A DNA stretch of 64,000 nucleotides from Chelatococcus composti (GTDB taxonomy: Bacteria; Pseudomonadota; Alphaproteobacteria; Rhizobiales; Beijerinckiaceae): the NCBI RefSeq assembly GCF_014201415.1, contig NZ_JACHEH010000005.1, positions 62,001 through 126,000 of the forward strand, read 5' to 3'. The notes under the pieces were generated by a model. That model made no database searches, had not been told where the DNA came from, and worked only from the letters and a program-made list of their open reading frames with translations. Shown piece by piece: positions 1 to 7,762 of the stretch (positions are counted from its first letter, which is position 1; every line of letters begins with the position of its first letter). Position numbers and translations under genes: made by a program.

Positions 1-522
1 CCGCACGGGCTCGACACCGACCTCTGGTACATGCCCGTCAGCCGGCCCTACAACCCGGACGGCCGCCGCGTGGCCGAGCTGATCCAGGCCGATCTGGCGC
101 GTGTCGGCATCCGCACCCGCCTCATGACGGCGGACTGGGACCAGTACCGCGCGAAGCTGCAGGCCGGCGAGCCCGCCCTCGCGCTCTACGGCTGGACGGG
201 TGACAACGGCGAGCCGGACAACTTCCTCAACGTGCTCCTGGGCTGCGCCGCAGCCCGCCCCGGCGGCAACAATGTCGCCAAGTGGTGCGATGGCGAATAC
301 GACGCGCTTGTCACGCGCGCCAAGGCCACCAGCGACCGGGCCGAGCGCGAGGCGCTCTACCGGAAAGCGCAGGAGAGCTTCAAGCGCCAGGCGCCGTGGG
401 TGCCCCTCGCACACTCGATCGTCTTCATGGCCACCCGCAAGGAGGTGAAGGGTTTCGGCATCGATCCGCTGGGCCGCCACGTCTTCGATGGTGTCGATCT
501 CGAAGGGGAAGCCACACGTTGA
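1..522 (+). CDS. Dipeptide ABC transporter substrate-binding protein, C-terminal part (5' truncated)
   Basis: This is the C-terminal ~173 residues of a periplasmic peptide-binding protein of the SBP_bac_5 (DppA/OppA) family, which delivers peptides to an inner-membrane ABC permease. The frame is open to the left edge, so the start, signal peptide and N-terminal lobe lie outside the window. Family landmarks of the DppA C-terminal lobe are visible: SRPYNPDGRRVAELIQADL, YGWTGDNGEPDNFLN, the WCDGEYDALV region and a closing RKEVKGFGIDPLGRHVF. No permease or ATPase gene follows on this strand; a cyclase comes next, so any partner genes must lie upstream. I am confident in the family, but peptide specificity cannot be judged from a fragment. 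Confidence 0.9.
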   Translation, partial: PHGLDTDLWYMPVSRPYNPDGRRVAELIQADLARVGIRTRLMTADWDQYRAKLQAGEPALALYGWTGDNGEPDNFLNVLLGCAAARPGGNNVAKWCDGEYDALVTRAKATSDRAEREALYRKAQESFKRQAPWVPLAHSIVFMATRKEVKGFGIDPLGRHVFDGVDLEGEATR

Positions 523-662
523 AAGCGAAGGCCAAACGAAACCGCTGATAGGCTGAATCAAACGATTGTTGCGGGAAAACCGCAAGAGACGAAACCAAAA
601 ACGTTTCGGACGCAATGCGCCTGAAACGCGCCCCGCGCATTCTCCCGCCGTCGGCAGCGCCG

Positions 663-680
663 GCCGGGCCTTCGCCCGGC
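663..680 (+). other. GC-rich hairpin upstream of the cyclase
   Basis: The arms GCCGGGC (663-669) and GCCCGGC (674-680) pair perfectly around a CTTC loop. The hairpin lies 28 bases before the preferred cyclase start and has no following T run. It could end read-through from the binding-protein gene or structure the cyclase leader. Two weaker A-rich hairpins at 569-585 and 590-608 occupy the rest of this 185-base gap. No promoter could be assigned. Confidence 0.4.
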
Positions 681-707
681 GGCGGGCCTCCGACTCGTGG
701 GTCAGCC

Positions 708-2261
708 ATGCGCGTTCCTGTTTCGCTCATACCGCATCAGCAACCGAGACCGGCGACGTTCGCGCTCGCCCTTCTGCTCCTGCCCGTCGTCATCGGACTT
801 CCTATTGCCGTGTGGTTCGACCTGAGAAGCCCGTCTGCGCGCATGATGCAGGGCGAGGCGAGCGAGATCGGCCTGCTCATCGACGAGATGCGCGCCTACT
901 ACGCGAACGAGGTTCTGGGGCGGCTCGAGGGGCACGGCCGGGAAGCGCCCATGCCCACTGCGCTGTCCATCGAGCTGGGCAAGCGCATCAGCGCGCGCGA
1001 CGGCGCCGTCAAGATCCGCATCTTTTCCGACTTTCCCTTCCGCAAGCGGCCGGGCCACCCGATCGACGCGTTCGAGCAGACGGCGCTCGAAAGGCTGCGG
1101 CAGGATGCGACGAAGCCGGTCGTCGATGTCTCGGGCACGCTCGTCGACCGCACGGTGCGCGTCGCCACGCCCATCGTCATGGGCCCGGCCTGCGTGGCCT
1201 GCCACAACAGCCATCCCGACAGCCCCAAGCAGAACTGGCGCGTCGGTGACGTGCGCGGCGTGCAGGAGGTGACGGTGCGCCGGCCCATCGAGGCGAGCAT
1301 TTTCTCCTTCAAGGCCCTGCTCGCGTACATCGCCGTGGTTGCGGCCTGCGGCCTCGCCTTCATCCGCATGCAGAGCCGGCAGGCGGCCCTCGTCCGGCAT
1401 ATGAACGGCGAGCTCGCGCAGGCGAACGCCTTCCTCGGCTCCGTCTCGGCCAAGATCGCCCGTTATCTCTCGCCGCAGGTCTATCGCAGCATCTTCAGCG
1501 GCGCCAAGGACGTGGCCATCACCGCCGAGCGCAAGAAGCTCACCATCGTCTTCTCCGACATCAAGGACTTCACCGCGCTCACCGAGCGGCTGCAGCCAGA
1601 GGATCTCACGGCCCTGCTCAACGAGTATTTCACCGAGATGTCGGTAATCGCCCTGCGCCACGGCGCGACGATCGACAAGTTCGTCGGCGATGCCATGCTA
1701 CTCTTCTTCGGCGATCCGGACACGCGCGGCGTCAGGGAGGATGCGGCGGCTGCCGTGCGCATGGCGCTCGACATGCAGGCGGAACTCGCCCGGCTCAATG
1801 CCGAATGGCGCAAGCGTGGCCTCGCCGAGCCGCTCGAGGTGCGCATGGGCATCAACACCGGCTATTGCCACGTCGGCAATTTCGGCAGCGACAACCGCAT
1901 GGACTACACGATCATCGGGGCGGAGGCGAACCTCGCCGCGCGCCTGCAAGCCGTGGCGCAGCCGGGTTCGATCATCATCAGCTACGAGACCTACGCGCTT
2001 GTGCGGGACATCGTGGAGGCCGACGCGCTGCCGCCGATTACCGTCAAGGGAATCAGCCGGCCGGTCGTGCCCTATGTCGTGCGGCGGCTCGCCGAAGTGC
2101 CCGAAGCCGGGGTCATCCACGGCCAGGCGCAGGGGCTCGACCTCTTCCTCGATGTCACGGCGCTCGATGCCGGCTCGGCGGGCGAAACCCGACGGCTGCT
2201 CGAACAGGCCCTGACGGCGCTCGACACCCGCGCCGGGCAGGAGCGGCCCCGCGCCATGTGA
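708..2261 (+). CDS. Membrane adenylate cyclase with DUF3365/Tll0287-like haem sensor domain
   Basis: This is a class III nucleotidyl cyclase, predicted to make cAMP at the inner membrane (517 aa). A transmembrane helix (about 17-37) is followed by a periplasmic DUF3365-type domain (about 45-195) carrying a CxxCH motif (C162-H166), a second helix (about 201-220) and the catalytic domain (about 275-460). Metal-binding Asp residues are seen in FSDIKDF (D284) and DKFVGD (D328). K324 and D399 (MDYTIIG) are the adenine-selecting pair, and N408/R412 in NLAARL match the transition-state residues. The start at 708 places the first helix normally; an upstream in-frame ATG at 615 would add 31 low-complexity residues. 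The CxxCH suggests redox or gas sensing through a covalent haem, which is an inference. It is a single-gene unit, convergent with the LacI gene. Confidence 0.85.
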   Translation: MRVPVSLIPHQQPRPATFALALLLLPVVIGLPIAVWFDLRSPSARMMQGEASEIGLLIDEMRAYYANEVLGRLEGHGREAPMPTALSIELGKRISARDGAVKIRIFSDFPFRKRPGHPIDAFEQTALERLRQDATKPVVDVSGTLVDRTVRVATPIVMGPACVACHNSHPDSPKQNWRVGDVRGVQEVTVRRPIEASIFSFKALLAYIAVVAACGLAFIRMQSRQAALVRHMNGELAQANAFLGSVSAKIARYLSPQVYRSIFSGAKDVAITAERKKLTIVFSDIKDFTALTERLQPEDLTALLNEYFTEMSVIALRHGATIDKFVGDAMLLFFGDPDTRGVREDAAAAVRMALDMQAELARLNAEWRKRGLAEPLEVRMGINTGYCHVGNFGSDNRMDYTIIGAEANLAARLQAVAQPGSIIISYETYALVRDIVEADALPPITVKGISRPVVPYVVRRLAEVPEAGVIHGQAQGLDLFLDVTALDAGSAGETRRLLEQALTALDTRAGQERPRAM

Positions 2262-2271
2262 CGAGGCCGCC

Positions 2272-3345
2272 TCAGACGCTGCCCCGCCGGTGCAACACCG
2301 GCTCGAGAACGACGACGGACTGGGCGAGCTCCTCGTCGCGCAGCCGCTTGAGGATCATCTGCCCGGCGTGCCTGCCGAGGGCCTCGACGTCGATCGCCAG
2401 CGTCGTCAGGCCGGGGCTCAGCGCATCGGCGAGATCGTTGTCGCCAAAGCCGAGAATGGCGATGTCGCCCGGCACGTCGAGGCCGAGCCGCCGGGCCTCC
2501 ATGAGCGCCCCGACGGCCAGCAGATCGTTGGCGAAGAACACAGCCTCCACATCGGGCGCCCGCTCACGCAAGGCGTGGAAGGCACTGCGCCCGTCGGCGA
2601 CGCTCTGCACCACGTCCACGGTGAACTCGCAGACGACCATCATCCCGCGCTCGCCGGCACGGGCGGCAAAACCCTTGCGCCGCAGGGCGCCGCGGCCGCC
2701 GCTGCGCCCCACGTAGGCGACGCGCCGATAGCCCGCATCGGCGAGGCAATCGGCGGCCATGCGCCCGCCGTCGATGTTGGAGAAGCCGACCAGCATGTCG
2801 ATGGGATCGCGCGGGTAAGCCCAGGTCTCCATCACCGGAATGCCCAGCCCAGCGAGGAAGCGGCGGTTGTCCTCAAGCTCGATGACACCGGTGAACATGA
2901 CGGCCGCCGGCCGGATCTGCCGCAATGAACGGATCATCGCCGTCTCGCGCGCGTAGGAGTAGGAGGTCTGGCCGATCATGAGCTGGAAGCCCTCCGGCTC
3001 CAGGAAGGCGGCGCAGGCCCTGACGGCGAGGCTGAACTGCGGGCTGAGGATGTTGGAGACGAAGGCCGCCACGATGTCCGAGCGGCCGGAACGCAGCGCC
3101 CGCGCGTGGGGGTTGAGCGCATAGCCGGTGCGCTCGACCACTTCGAGGATGCGCTTGCGGCTCTTCTCGGCCACCTTGGAGGGGTCGCGCAGGGCGCGCG
3201 AGACGGTGATGGGCGAGACGCCGGCGAGCGCAGCGACATCCTCGATACGCATCGCCCGCTCGCCCGGGACAGCAGGGCCGGCCGAAGCCGGCAGGCGTAC
3301 GACGTCATCGATGGTGGGCTGCCGTCTCCCGTCTCCAGCCTTCAC
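2272..3345 (-). CDS. LacI-family transcriptional regulator
   Basis: This is a repressor of the LacI/GalR family: an N-terminal helix-turn-helix followed by a periplasmic-binding-protein-like sensor domain. The HTH is clear in MRIEDVAALAGVSPITVSRA, followed by the hinge-region segment ALNPHARALRSGRSDIV. I chose a GTG start at 3345 because a GGGGAG Shine-Dalgarno sequence sits 7 bases before it; an ATG at 3252 begins exactly at the HTH but has no good ribosome site. The extra ~31 residues contain PTIDDVVRL, which resembles the beginning of a second LacI HTH. The gene is last in the minus-strand operon that starts at 9055, and palindromes of LacI type sit on that operon's promoter, so it probably represses its own operon. 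Confidence 0.88.
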   Translation of the reverse strand: MKAGDGRRQPTIDDVVRLPASAGPAVPGERAMRIEDVAALAGVSPITVSRALRDPSKVAEKSRKRILEVVERTGYALNPHARALRSGRSDIVAAFVSNILSPQFSLAVRACAAFLEPEGFQLMIGQTSYSYARETAMIRSLRQIRPAAVMFTGVIELEDNRRFLAGLGIPVMETWAYPRDPIDMLVGFSNIDGGRMAADCLADAGYRRVAYVGRSGGRGALRRKGFAARAGERGMMVVCEFTVDVVQSVADGRSAFHALRERAPDVEAVFFANDLLAVGALMEARRLGLDVPGDIAILGFGDNDLADALSPGLTTLAIDVEALGRHAGQMILKRLRDEELAQSVVVLEPVLHRRGSV

Positions 3346-3367
3346 ACCCCTACTCCCCGTTGCCTCC

Positions 3368-4399
3368 CTACGGCGCGACAAGATCGCCCGCCGCGACGGG
3401 ACGTGCGACCTGGATTAGGCAATCGCCGGCCTCGCTGTCGGTATGCAGCCGCCGAGAGATGACGATGCCGCCCTGCTTGAAATACAGCGGCTCTTCCGGC
3501 AGGTCGAGACGCGTCAGGTCGTGGTAGTAGCCGGCAAGATCGCCCGCTGCCACGCGGTCACCGATATCCGCCACCGGCTCGAACCAGCCGCGACGCGTGG
3601 CATAGATCGCCTGGTCGTGGCTGTCGAGGACAAGCAACTGCATGGGCTCGGCGGCCGGCGCCTCCCCTTCCGAGAGGACCGGGGCGGTGATGGAGCCCGT
3701 GGCGATGAGCAGGTTGTCGATGGCCCGCGCCGTGAGCCTCATGCTCTCGCGCGTCACCGTCGCCCCGCCGCCGAATTCGCCGCTGATGCCGATGGCGCCG
3801 GCCCGTGCCGCGGCACCCATCGAGGTCGGCGCCGCCGGGCCATTCTCGGCCACAAAGCCATAGGGCATGGCAAGCGCCTGCATCAGCTCGACGGCCCGCG
3901 CGAAGCGCTCGGGCGGCCCCTGACGCTCGATCAACGCACACGGCAGATGCGCCATGGAGGTGCCGCCCGCGTGCAGATCGAAGACCACGTCGTGGCGTGG
4001 GAACAGATCGTTCTCGAGGAAATGGGCGATGCGTGCTGTTGGCGTGCCTCCGGCATCGCCCGGAAAGGCCCGGTTGAGATTGCCGTCGTCGTACGGCGAG
4101 CGGCGCCGCGCCGCCATGACCGCCGGCAGGTTGGCCATGGGCAGGATGGTAATCTCGCCGCGCACGGCGGCGGGCGTGAGGCGGCGCATCAGCCGCGCCA
4201 GCAGCAGCTCGCCCTCATATTCGTCGCCATGGTTGCCCGACATCAGCAGCACCCGCGGCCCGGCACCGTTGCGGATGCGGCAGATCGGAATGTGGATGTG
4301 GAAGTAGGGCGAGCGGTCGATGGAATACGGCAGGCGCAGATGACCGAACTGCCTGCCGTCGGCGTCGAAGTCGATCGAGTGGATGAGGCCGGTGTGCAT
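3368..4399 (-). CDS. Succinylglutamate desuccinylase/aspartoacylase-family deacylase (DoeB-like)
   Basis: This is a predicted zinc-dependent amidohydrolase that removes an acyl group from an N-acyl amino acid (343 aa). The aspartoacylase/M14 zinc site is recognisable in GNHGDEYEGE (H57, E60) and FDLHAGG. The family includes DoeB/EutE, which deacetylates N-alpha-acetyl-diaminobutyrate in ectoine breakdown, as well as aspartoacylase. The start at 4399 puts the conserved N-terminus in register; the upstream extension is low complexity. It sits downstream of RidA and upstream of the LacI gene in one operon with an amino acid importer and a PLP enzyme. The imported substrate may therefore be an N-acylated amino acid, which is an inference. 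The exact acyl group is unknown. Confidence 0.82.
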   Translation of the reverse strand: MHTGLIHSIDFDADGRQFGHLRLPYSIDRSPYFHIHIPICRIRNGAGPRVLLMSGNHGDEYEGELLLARLMRRLTPAAVRGEITILPMANLPAVMAARRRSPYDDGNLNRAFPGDAGGTPTARIAHFLENDLFPRHDVVFDLHAGGTSMAHLPCALIERQGPPERFARAVELMQALAMPYGFVAENGPAAPTSMGAAARAGAIGISGEFGGGATVTRESMRLTARAIDNLLIATGSITAPVLSEGEAPAAEPMQLLVLDSHDQAIYATRRGWFEPVADIGDRVAAGDLAGYYHDLTRLDLPEEPLYFKQGGIVISRRLHTDSEAGDCLIQVARPVAAGDLVAP

Positions 4400-4439
4400 G
4401 GAGCAGACCTTGGTGCGAGCGGGCGGACGCCCGTGAGGC

Positions 4440-4461
4440 GGCCGCGGCCAGAGCCGCGGCC
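4440..4461 (-). other. Intercistronic stem-loop between ridA and the deacylase gene
   Basis: GGCCGCGGC and GCCGCGGCC pair perfectly (9 bp) around a CAGA loop in the 72-base gap. There is no T tract. It may tune expression of the two distal genes of the operon. Confidence 0.5.
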
Positions 4462-4471
4462 TCGGCAAGGC

Positions 4472-4816
4472 TCAGAGCGCAGCGATCGCCGTCATCTCCA
4501 CGCGCAGGTCCGGATTGGCAAGGCGAGCCTCGACGCAAGCCCGGGCCGGCGGATTGGCCGGATCGATCCAGGCGTCGTAGACGGCGTTCATGGCGTCGAA
4601 ATCGCTGATGTGCGGCAGGAAGACGTTGACGGCCAGGAGCTTCGACTTGTCGGAGCCGGCTTCAGCCAGAAGCGCCTCGATCTTGGCGAGCACGGAGCGG
4701 GTCTGCTCCTCGAGCGAGCCCTTGGGGTTATCGGCCACCTGGCCCGCGATGTAGACGGTCCCATTGTGCACGACGGCCTGGCTCATGCGCTTGCCGGCCT
4801 GATAACGCTGGATCAT
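4472..4816 (-). CDS. ridA: RidA-family enamine/imine deaminase
   Basis: This is a small cytosolic trimeric hydrolase of the RidA (YjgF/YER057c) family that destroys reactive 2-aminoacrylate-type enamines released by PLP enzymes (114 aa). The active-site arginine is present in PPARACVEARLA (R92), with the C-terminal VEMTAIA strand and its Glu (E107). The ATG at 4816 follows an AGAGAG ribosome site and begins at the normal family N-terminus; the longer frame to 4879 adds an unrelated Pro-rich leader. In this operon it accompanies a PLP-dependent deaminase/aldolase (7763-9055), so removing that enzyme's enamine product is the obvious job. Length and motifs are standard. Confidence 0.9.
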   Translation of the reverse strand: MIQRYQAGKRMSQAVVHNGTVYIAGQVADNPKGSLEEQTRSVLAKIEALLAEAGSDKSKLLAVNVFLPHISDFDAMNAVYDAWIDPANPPARACVEARLANPDLRVEMTAIAAL

Positions 4817-4844
4817 CTTCGGATCTCTCTTTTTTCGGGTGGGT

Positions 4845-4868
4845 GGCGGCGCGGGCTCCCGCGCCGCC
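4845..4868 (-). other. Strong stem-loop after the binding-protein gene
   Basis: GGCGGCGCGGG (4845-4855) and CCCGCGCCGCC (4858-4868) form a perfect 11-bp stem with a two-base loop. The stem begins 8 bases past the binding-protein stop and precedes ridA. It is likely to stabilise the upstream message or attenuate transcription; see the window-wide finding on such stems. Confidence 0.65.
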
Positions 4869-4875
4869 GGAAACG

Positions 4876-5664
4876 TCACATGTGCGGCAGTTCCTGCGCT
4901 TCCTTGAACCAGCGCTTCTGCAGCTCGGCGAGCTTGCCGTTCATGCGGTTGTAGAAAAGCGTCGTGTTGATCCAGTTGAGCAGGTTCTGCTCGCCCTGGC
5001 GCACCGCGATATGGGCCGGCGACTGGCGGATGAGGAACTTGAGCTCCACTTCCTTGCCCGGGTTATCCTCCGACACCTTGATCGCGATGGCGCTGTTCTC
5101 GGCAAAAGCCTGGGCCTGCCCGGCAAGGTAGGCGGCGACAGCAGCCGGCGCATCCTCGAAGCGCACCAGCTTGGCGCCGGGGGCGTTGTCGGTCAGCCAG
5201 ACATCGAGCGTCGTGCCCTTGCCGACGGCGATGGTGACGTCCTTCAGGTCTTCCGGCGTCTTGGCGGAGGGCATGTCCTTCGGTCCGTAGACCCCAAGGT
5301 TCACCGCAGCGTACGGCTGGGAGAACATGACCTGCTGGGCGCGTTCCGGCGTGGCGCCTGCGGCCGCGATCAGGATGTCGACCTTGTCGGCGAGCAAGCT
5401 CGGAATGCGGCTGGCGCCCGTCACCGGCACGAGCTCCAGCTTCACGCCCATGTCGGCGGCAAGCAGCTTGGCAAGATCAATGTCGAGGCCGGTGGGCTCG
5501 CCCTTGTCGTCCTTGAAACCCCAGGGGGCGACATCCATCAGGACGCCGACGCGGAGCTTGCCGGCGCTGATCACGTCCTGCAGCTTGTCCGCGCGCGCCG
5601 CATTCGGCATGGCCAGCGCCGCGCAGGCGATCGCCGCGGCGGCGAGTGTTGCGATAATCCTCAT
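4876..5664 (-). CDS. Polar amino acid ABC transporter substrate-binding protein
   Basis: This is a periplasmic receptor of the SBP_bac_3 family (262 aa). A cleavable signal peptide is visible (MRIIATLAAAAIACAALA, cleaved near ARA), followed by LRVGVLMDVAPWGFKD and the ligand-binding segment GEPTGLDIDLAKLLA, both typical of this fold. It would hand an amino acid or a small polar derivative to the permease pair at 6431-7754. Its position between ATPase and ridA in one minus-strand operon, and the strong stem-loop just after its stop, fit the usual over-expression of binding protein. The substrate cannot be read from sequence. The neighbouring PLP enzyme and deacylase suggest an amino acid, perhaps N-acylated. 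Confidence 0.9.
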   Translation of the reverse strand: MRIIATLAAAAIACAALAMPNAARADKLQDVISAGKLRVGVLMDVAPWGFKDDKGEPTGLDIDLAKLLAADMGVKLELVPVTGASRIPSLLADKVDILIAAAGATPERAQQVMFSQPYAAVNLGVYGPKDMPSAKTPEDLKDVTIAVGKGTTLDVWLTDNAPGAKLVRFEDAPAAVAAYLAGQAQAFAENSAIAIKVSEDNPGKEVELKFLIRQSPAHIAVRQGEQNLLNWINTTLFYNRMNGKLAELQKRWFKEAQELPHM

Positions 5665-5715
5665 CCTTGTTCTCCTCTGACTCCTGACGATTCTCCCCGG
5701 GCGCCAGGCGGGCGC

Positions 5716-6444
5716 CTATTTCACGGAGCTGATGAAGTTCTTGAGCTCAGGGGTCTTCGGGTCCGCAAAGAGCTCTGCGGGGTTGCCCTGCTCCCAGACC
5801 CTGCCCTGGTGCATGAAGACGAGCTTGGTGGCGACGGTGCGGGCAAACCCCATCTCATGCGTGACGAGGATCATGGTCATGCCCTGGCGCGCCATGTCCT
5901 CCATCACCTTCAGCACCTCGCCGACGAGCTCCGGGTCGAGCGCGGACGTGACCTCGTCGAACAGCATGAGATGCGGCGACATGGCGAGGCAGCGGGCGAT
6001 CGCCACACGCTGCTGCTGGCCGCCGGACAGCTGCTCTGGCCATGCGTCGATCTTGTCCGCGAGGCCGACGCGCGCGAGCACGTCAAGCGCCAGATCCCGC
6101 GCCTTTTCCTTCGGCACCTTGCCGGTCAGCACCGGCGCGAGCGTGATGTTGCGCTCCACGGTAAGGTGCGGAAAAAGGTTGAAGGCCTGGAAGACGATGC
6201 CGACCCGCTGGCGCAGCTGGCGGAGGTTGGGCATGTCGGCGGCAATCCGCTCGCCCTCGATGCGAATCTCACCCCGGTCGATGGTCTCCAAGGCGTTGAT
6301 GCAGCGCAGCAACGTGGACTTGCCGGAGCCCGAGCGGCCGATGATGGTGACGATGTCGCCCTTCTCGACGTCGAGCGTGATGCCCTTCAGCACCTCGACG
6401 CTGCCGAAGCTCTTGTGGACGTCGCGGATTTCAACGAGCGCCAT
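5716..6444 (-). CDS. Amino acid ABC transporter ATP-binding protein
   Basis: This is the ATPase subunit of a polar amino acid importer (GlnQ/HisP type, 242 aa). Walker A ([13 protein letters not shown]), the Q-loop ([11 protein letters not shown]), the signature LSGGQQQR, Walker B ([14 protein letters not shown]) and the switch His (LVTHEMGFA) are all intact. The start at 6444 overlaps the end of the upstream permease gene by 14 bases, indicating translational coupling. Upstream in-frame codons belong to the permease reading region and are not credible as coding. Confidence 0.95.
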   Translation of the reverse strand: MALVEIRDVHKSFGSVEVLKGITLDVEKGDIVTIIGRSGSGKSTLLRCINALETIDRGEIRIEGERIAADMPNLRQLRQRVGIVFQAFNLFPHLTVERNITLAPVLTGKVPKEKARDLALDVLARVGLADKIDAWPEQLSGGQQQRVAIARCLAMSPHLMLFDEVTSALDPELVGEVLKVMEDMARQGMTMILVTHEMGFARTVATKLVFMHQGRVWEQGNPAELFADPKTPELKNFISSVK

Positions 6445-7081
6445 TGAGACGGGCCTCCAGTTTGCGCGACCAGACCGTGAGGGGCAGGCACAGCGCGAAA
6501 TAGATCGCCGCCACGACCGAGTAGACGAGCAGCGGCTGGAAGGTTGCGGCGCTCGCCATCTGTCCGGCGCGGGCAAGCTCAACGAAGCCGACGACAGAGG
6601 CGAGCGAAGTGTTCTTGATGAGCTGCACCAGGAAGCCGACCGTCGGCGGCAGCGCCATGCGGAAGGCCTGTGGGGCGATCACGTAGCGGAACTGCTGCCA
6701 GCGCGTCAGCCCAAGGCAGGCCGCTGCCTCCCATTGGGTCTGCTTCACCGCCTGGATGCCGCCGCGCCAGATCTCGCCCAGGAAGACGGCGGTATAGGCC
6801 GTGAAGGCGACGCCGACGGCGACGAGGGCCGGCACCTCGACGCCGAGGAACACCGGCATGCCGAAGTAGAAGAACATCAGCAGGCCGAGCAGCGGCACGC
6901 CCTGCACGAGCTGCAGAATGCCGGCTGCAAGCCAGCGCAGCGGCGCGATGCGGCTTGAGCGCATCAGCGCCAGCATCAGCGCGAGCGGGCCGCCGCAGGC
7001 GAGCGCCAGGGCAACGAGAACCACCGTCCAGCGCAGGGCCGAGAACAGCGAGAGGAGATCGGCTTCGTTGAACGTGCGCAT
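6431..7081 (-). CDS. Amino acid ABC transporter permease, second subunit
   Basis: This is an integral membrane permease of the HisM/GlnP type (216 aa) with about five hydrophobic helices. The cytoplasmic coupling loop is recognisable in the stretch beginning [18 protein letters not shown] and ending [13 protein letters not shown]. It starts at an ATG 7 bases after the stop of the other permease gene (7089-7754) and overlaps the ATPase gene at its 3' end. The two permeases share the same loop pattern and presumably form a heterodimer channel. Confidence 0.92.
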   Translation of the reverse strand: MRTFNEADLLSLFSALRWTVVLVALALACGGPLALMLALMRSSRIAPLRWLAAGILQLVQGVPLLGLLMFFYFGMPVFLGVEVPALVAVGVAFTAYTAVFLGEIWRGGIQAVKQTQWEAAACLGLTRWQQFRYVIAPQAFRMALPPTVGFLVQLIKNTSLASVVGFVELARAGQMASAATFQPLLVYSVVAAIYFALCLPLTVWSRKLEARLNGAR

Positions 7082-7088
7082 GGGATCC

Positions 7089-7754
7089 TCAGCGCCGCAT
7101 CGGCCAGCGGAAGATGAGCCGTTCGAGCCCTGCAAAGGCGAGCTTGAAGGCCATGACGAGCGCGAAGTAGATGGCGCAGATGACGGCGTAGACTTCGAAG
7201 CTGCGGAACGTGCGGCTCTCGATGAAACCACCGACGTGGAACAGCTCCTCCGCCGAGACCTGCGACGCAAGCGAGGTGCCGAGCAGCAGCAGCACGAACT
7301 GGCTCGTGAAGGCCGGATAGATGGTGCGCAGCGCCGGCAGGAGGACGATGTGGCGGAAAACCTGCCAGCGGGTGAGCCCGAGGCATTGGCCCGCCTCAAG
7401 TTGCGCGCGCGGAATGGCGTCGAGCCCCGCGCGGATGATCTCGATGGCATAGGCGCCGAAATAGATGCTCAGTGCCACCGCCGCCGCCTCGAAGGGCGGC
7501 AGGCGCAGGCCGAGGCTCGGCAGCACGAAGAAGATGATGAAGAGCTGGATGAGCGCCGGCGTATTGCGGATGACCTCGATATAGCCGCGGATGGCCCAGC
7601 GCACCGGCCGCGGCCCGCCGCGCACCAGGACGGCACCGCCGACGCCGATCAGGGTGCCCGCGCCGGCCGCGATCACCGTCAGGAGCAGCGTCATCAGCGT
7701 GCCCTGCGCGAGCAGATCTTCGTAACGCCAGAGCTGGCTGAAGTTCAGCGTCAT
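7089..7754 (-). CDS. Amino acid ABC transporter permease, first subunit
   Basis: This is a permease of the polar amino acid uptake family (221 aa), partner of 6431-7081. It begins MTLNFSQLWRYEDLL, a typical N-terminus for this group, and carries the coupling loop around [20 protein letters not shown] followed by IVLLPALRTIYPAFTSQF. Several hydrophobic segments span the protein. It lies 8 bases downstream of the PLP-enzyme gene, so the enzyme is the promoter-proximal gene of the operon and the importer is co-transcribed with it. Confidence 0.92.
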   Translation of the reverse strand: MTLNFSQLWRYEDLLAQGTLMTLLLTVIAAGAGTLIGVGGAVLVRGGPRPVRWAIRGYIEVIRNTPALIQLFIIFFVLPSLGLRLPPFEAAAVALSIYFGAYAIEIIRAGLDAIPRAQLEAGQCLGLTRWQVFRHIVLLPALRTIYPAFTSQFVLLLLGTSLASQVSAEELFHVGGFIESRTFRSFEVYAVICAIYFALVMAFKLAFAGLERLIFRWPMRR

Positions 7755-7762
7755 GGCCGGTC

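Noticed and set aside
615-707. Upstream ATG of the cyclase
   Set aside because: It would add 31 Pro/Arg/Gly-rich residues before the membrane helix and spans a GC-rich hairpin; the ATG at 708 gives a normal membrane protein start.
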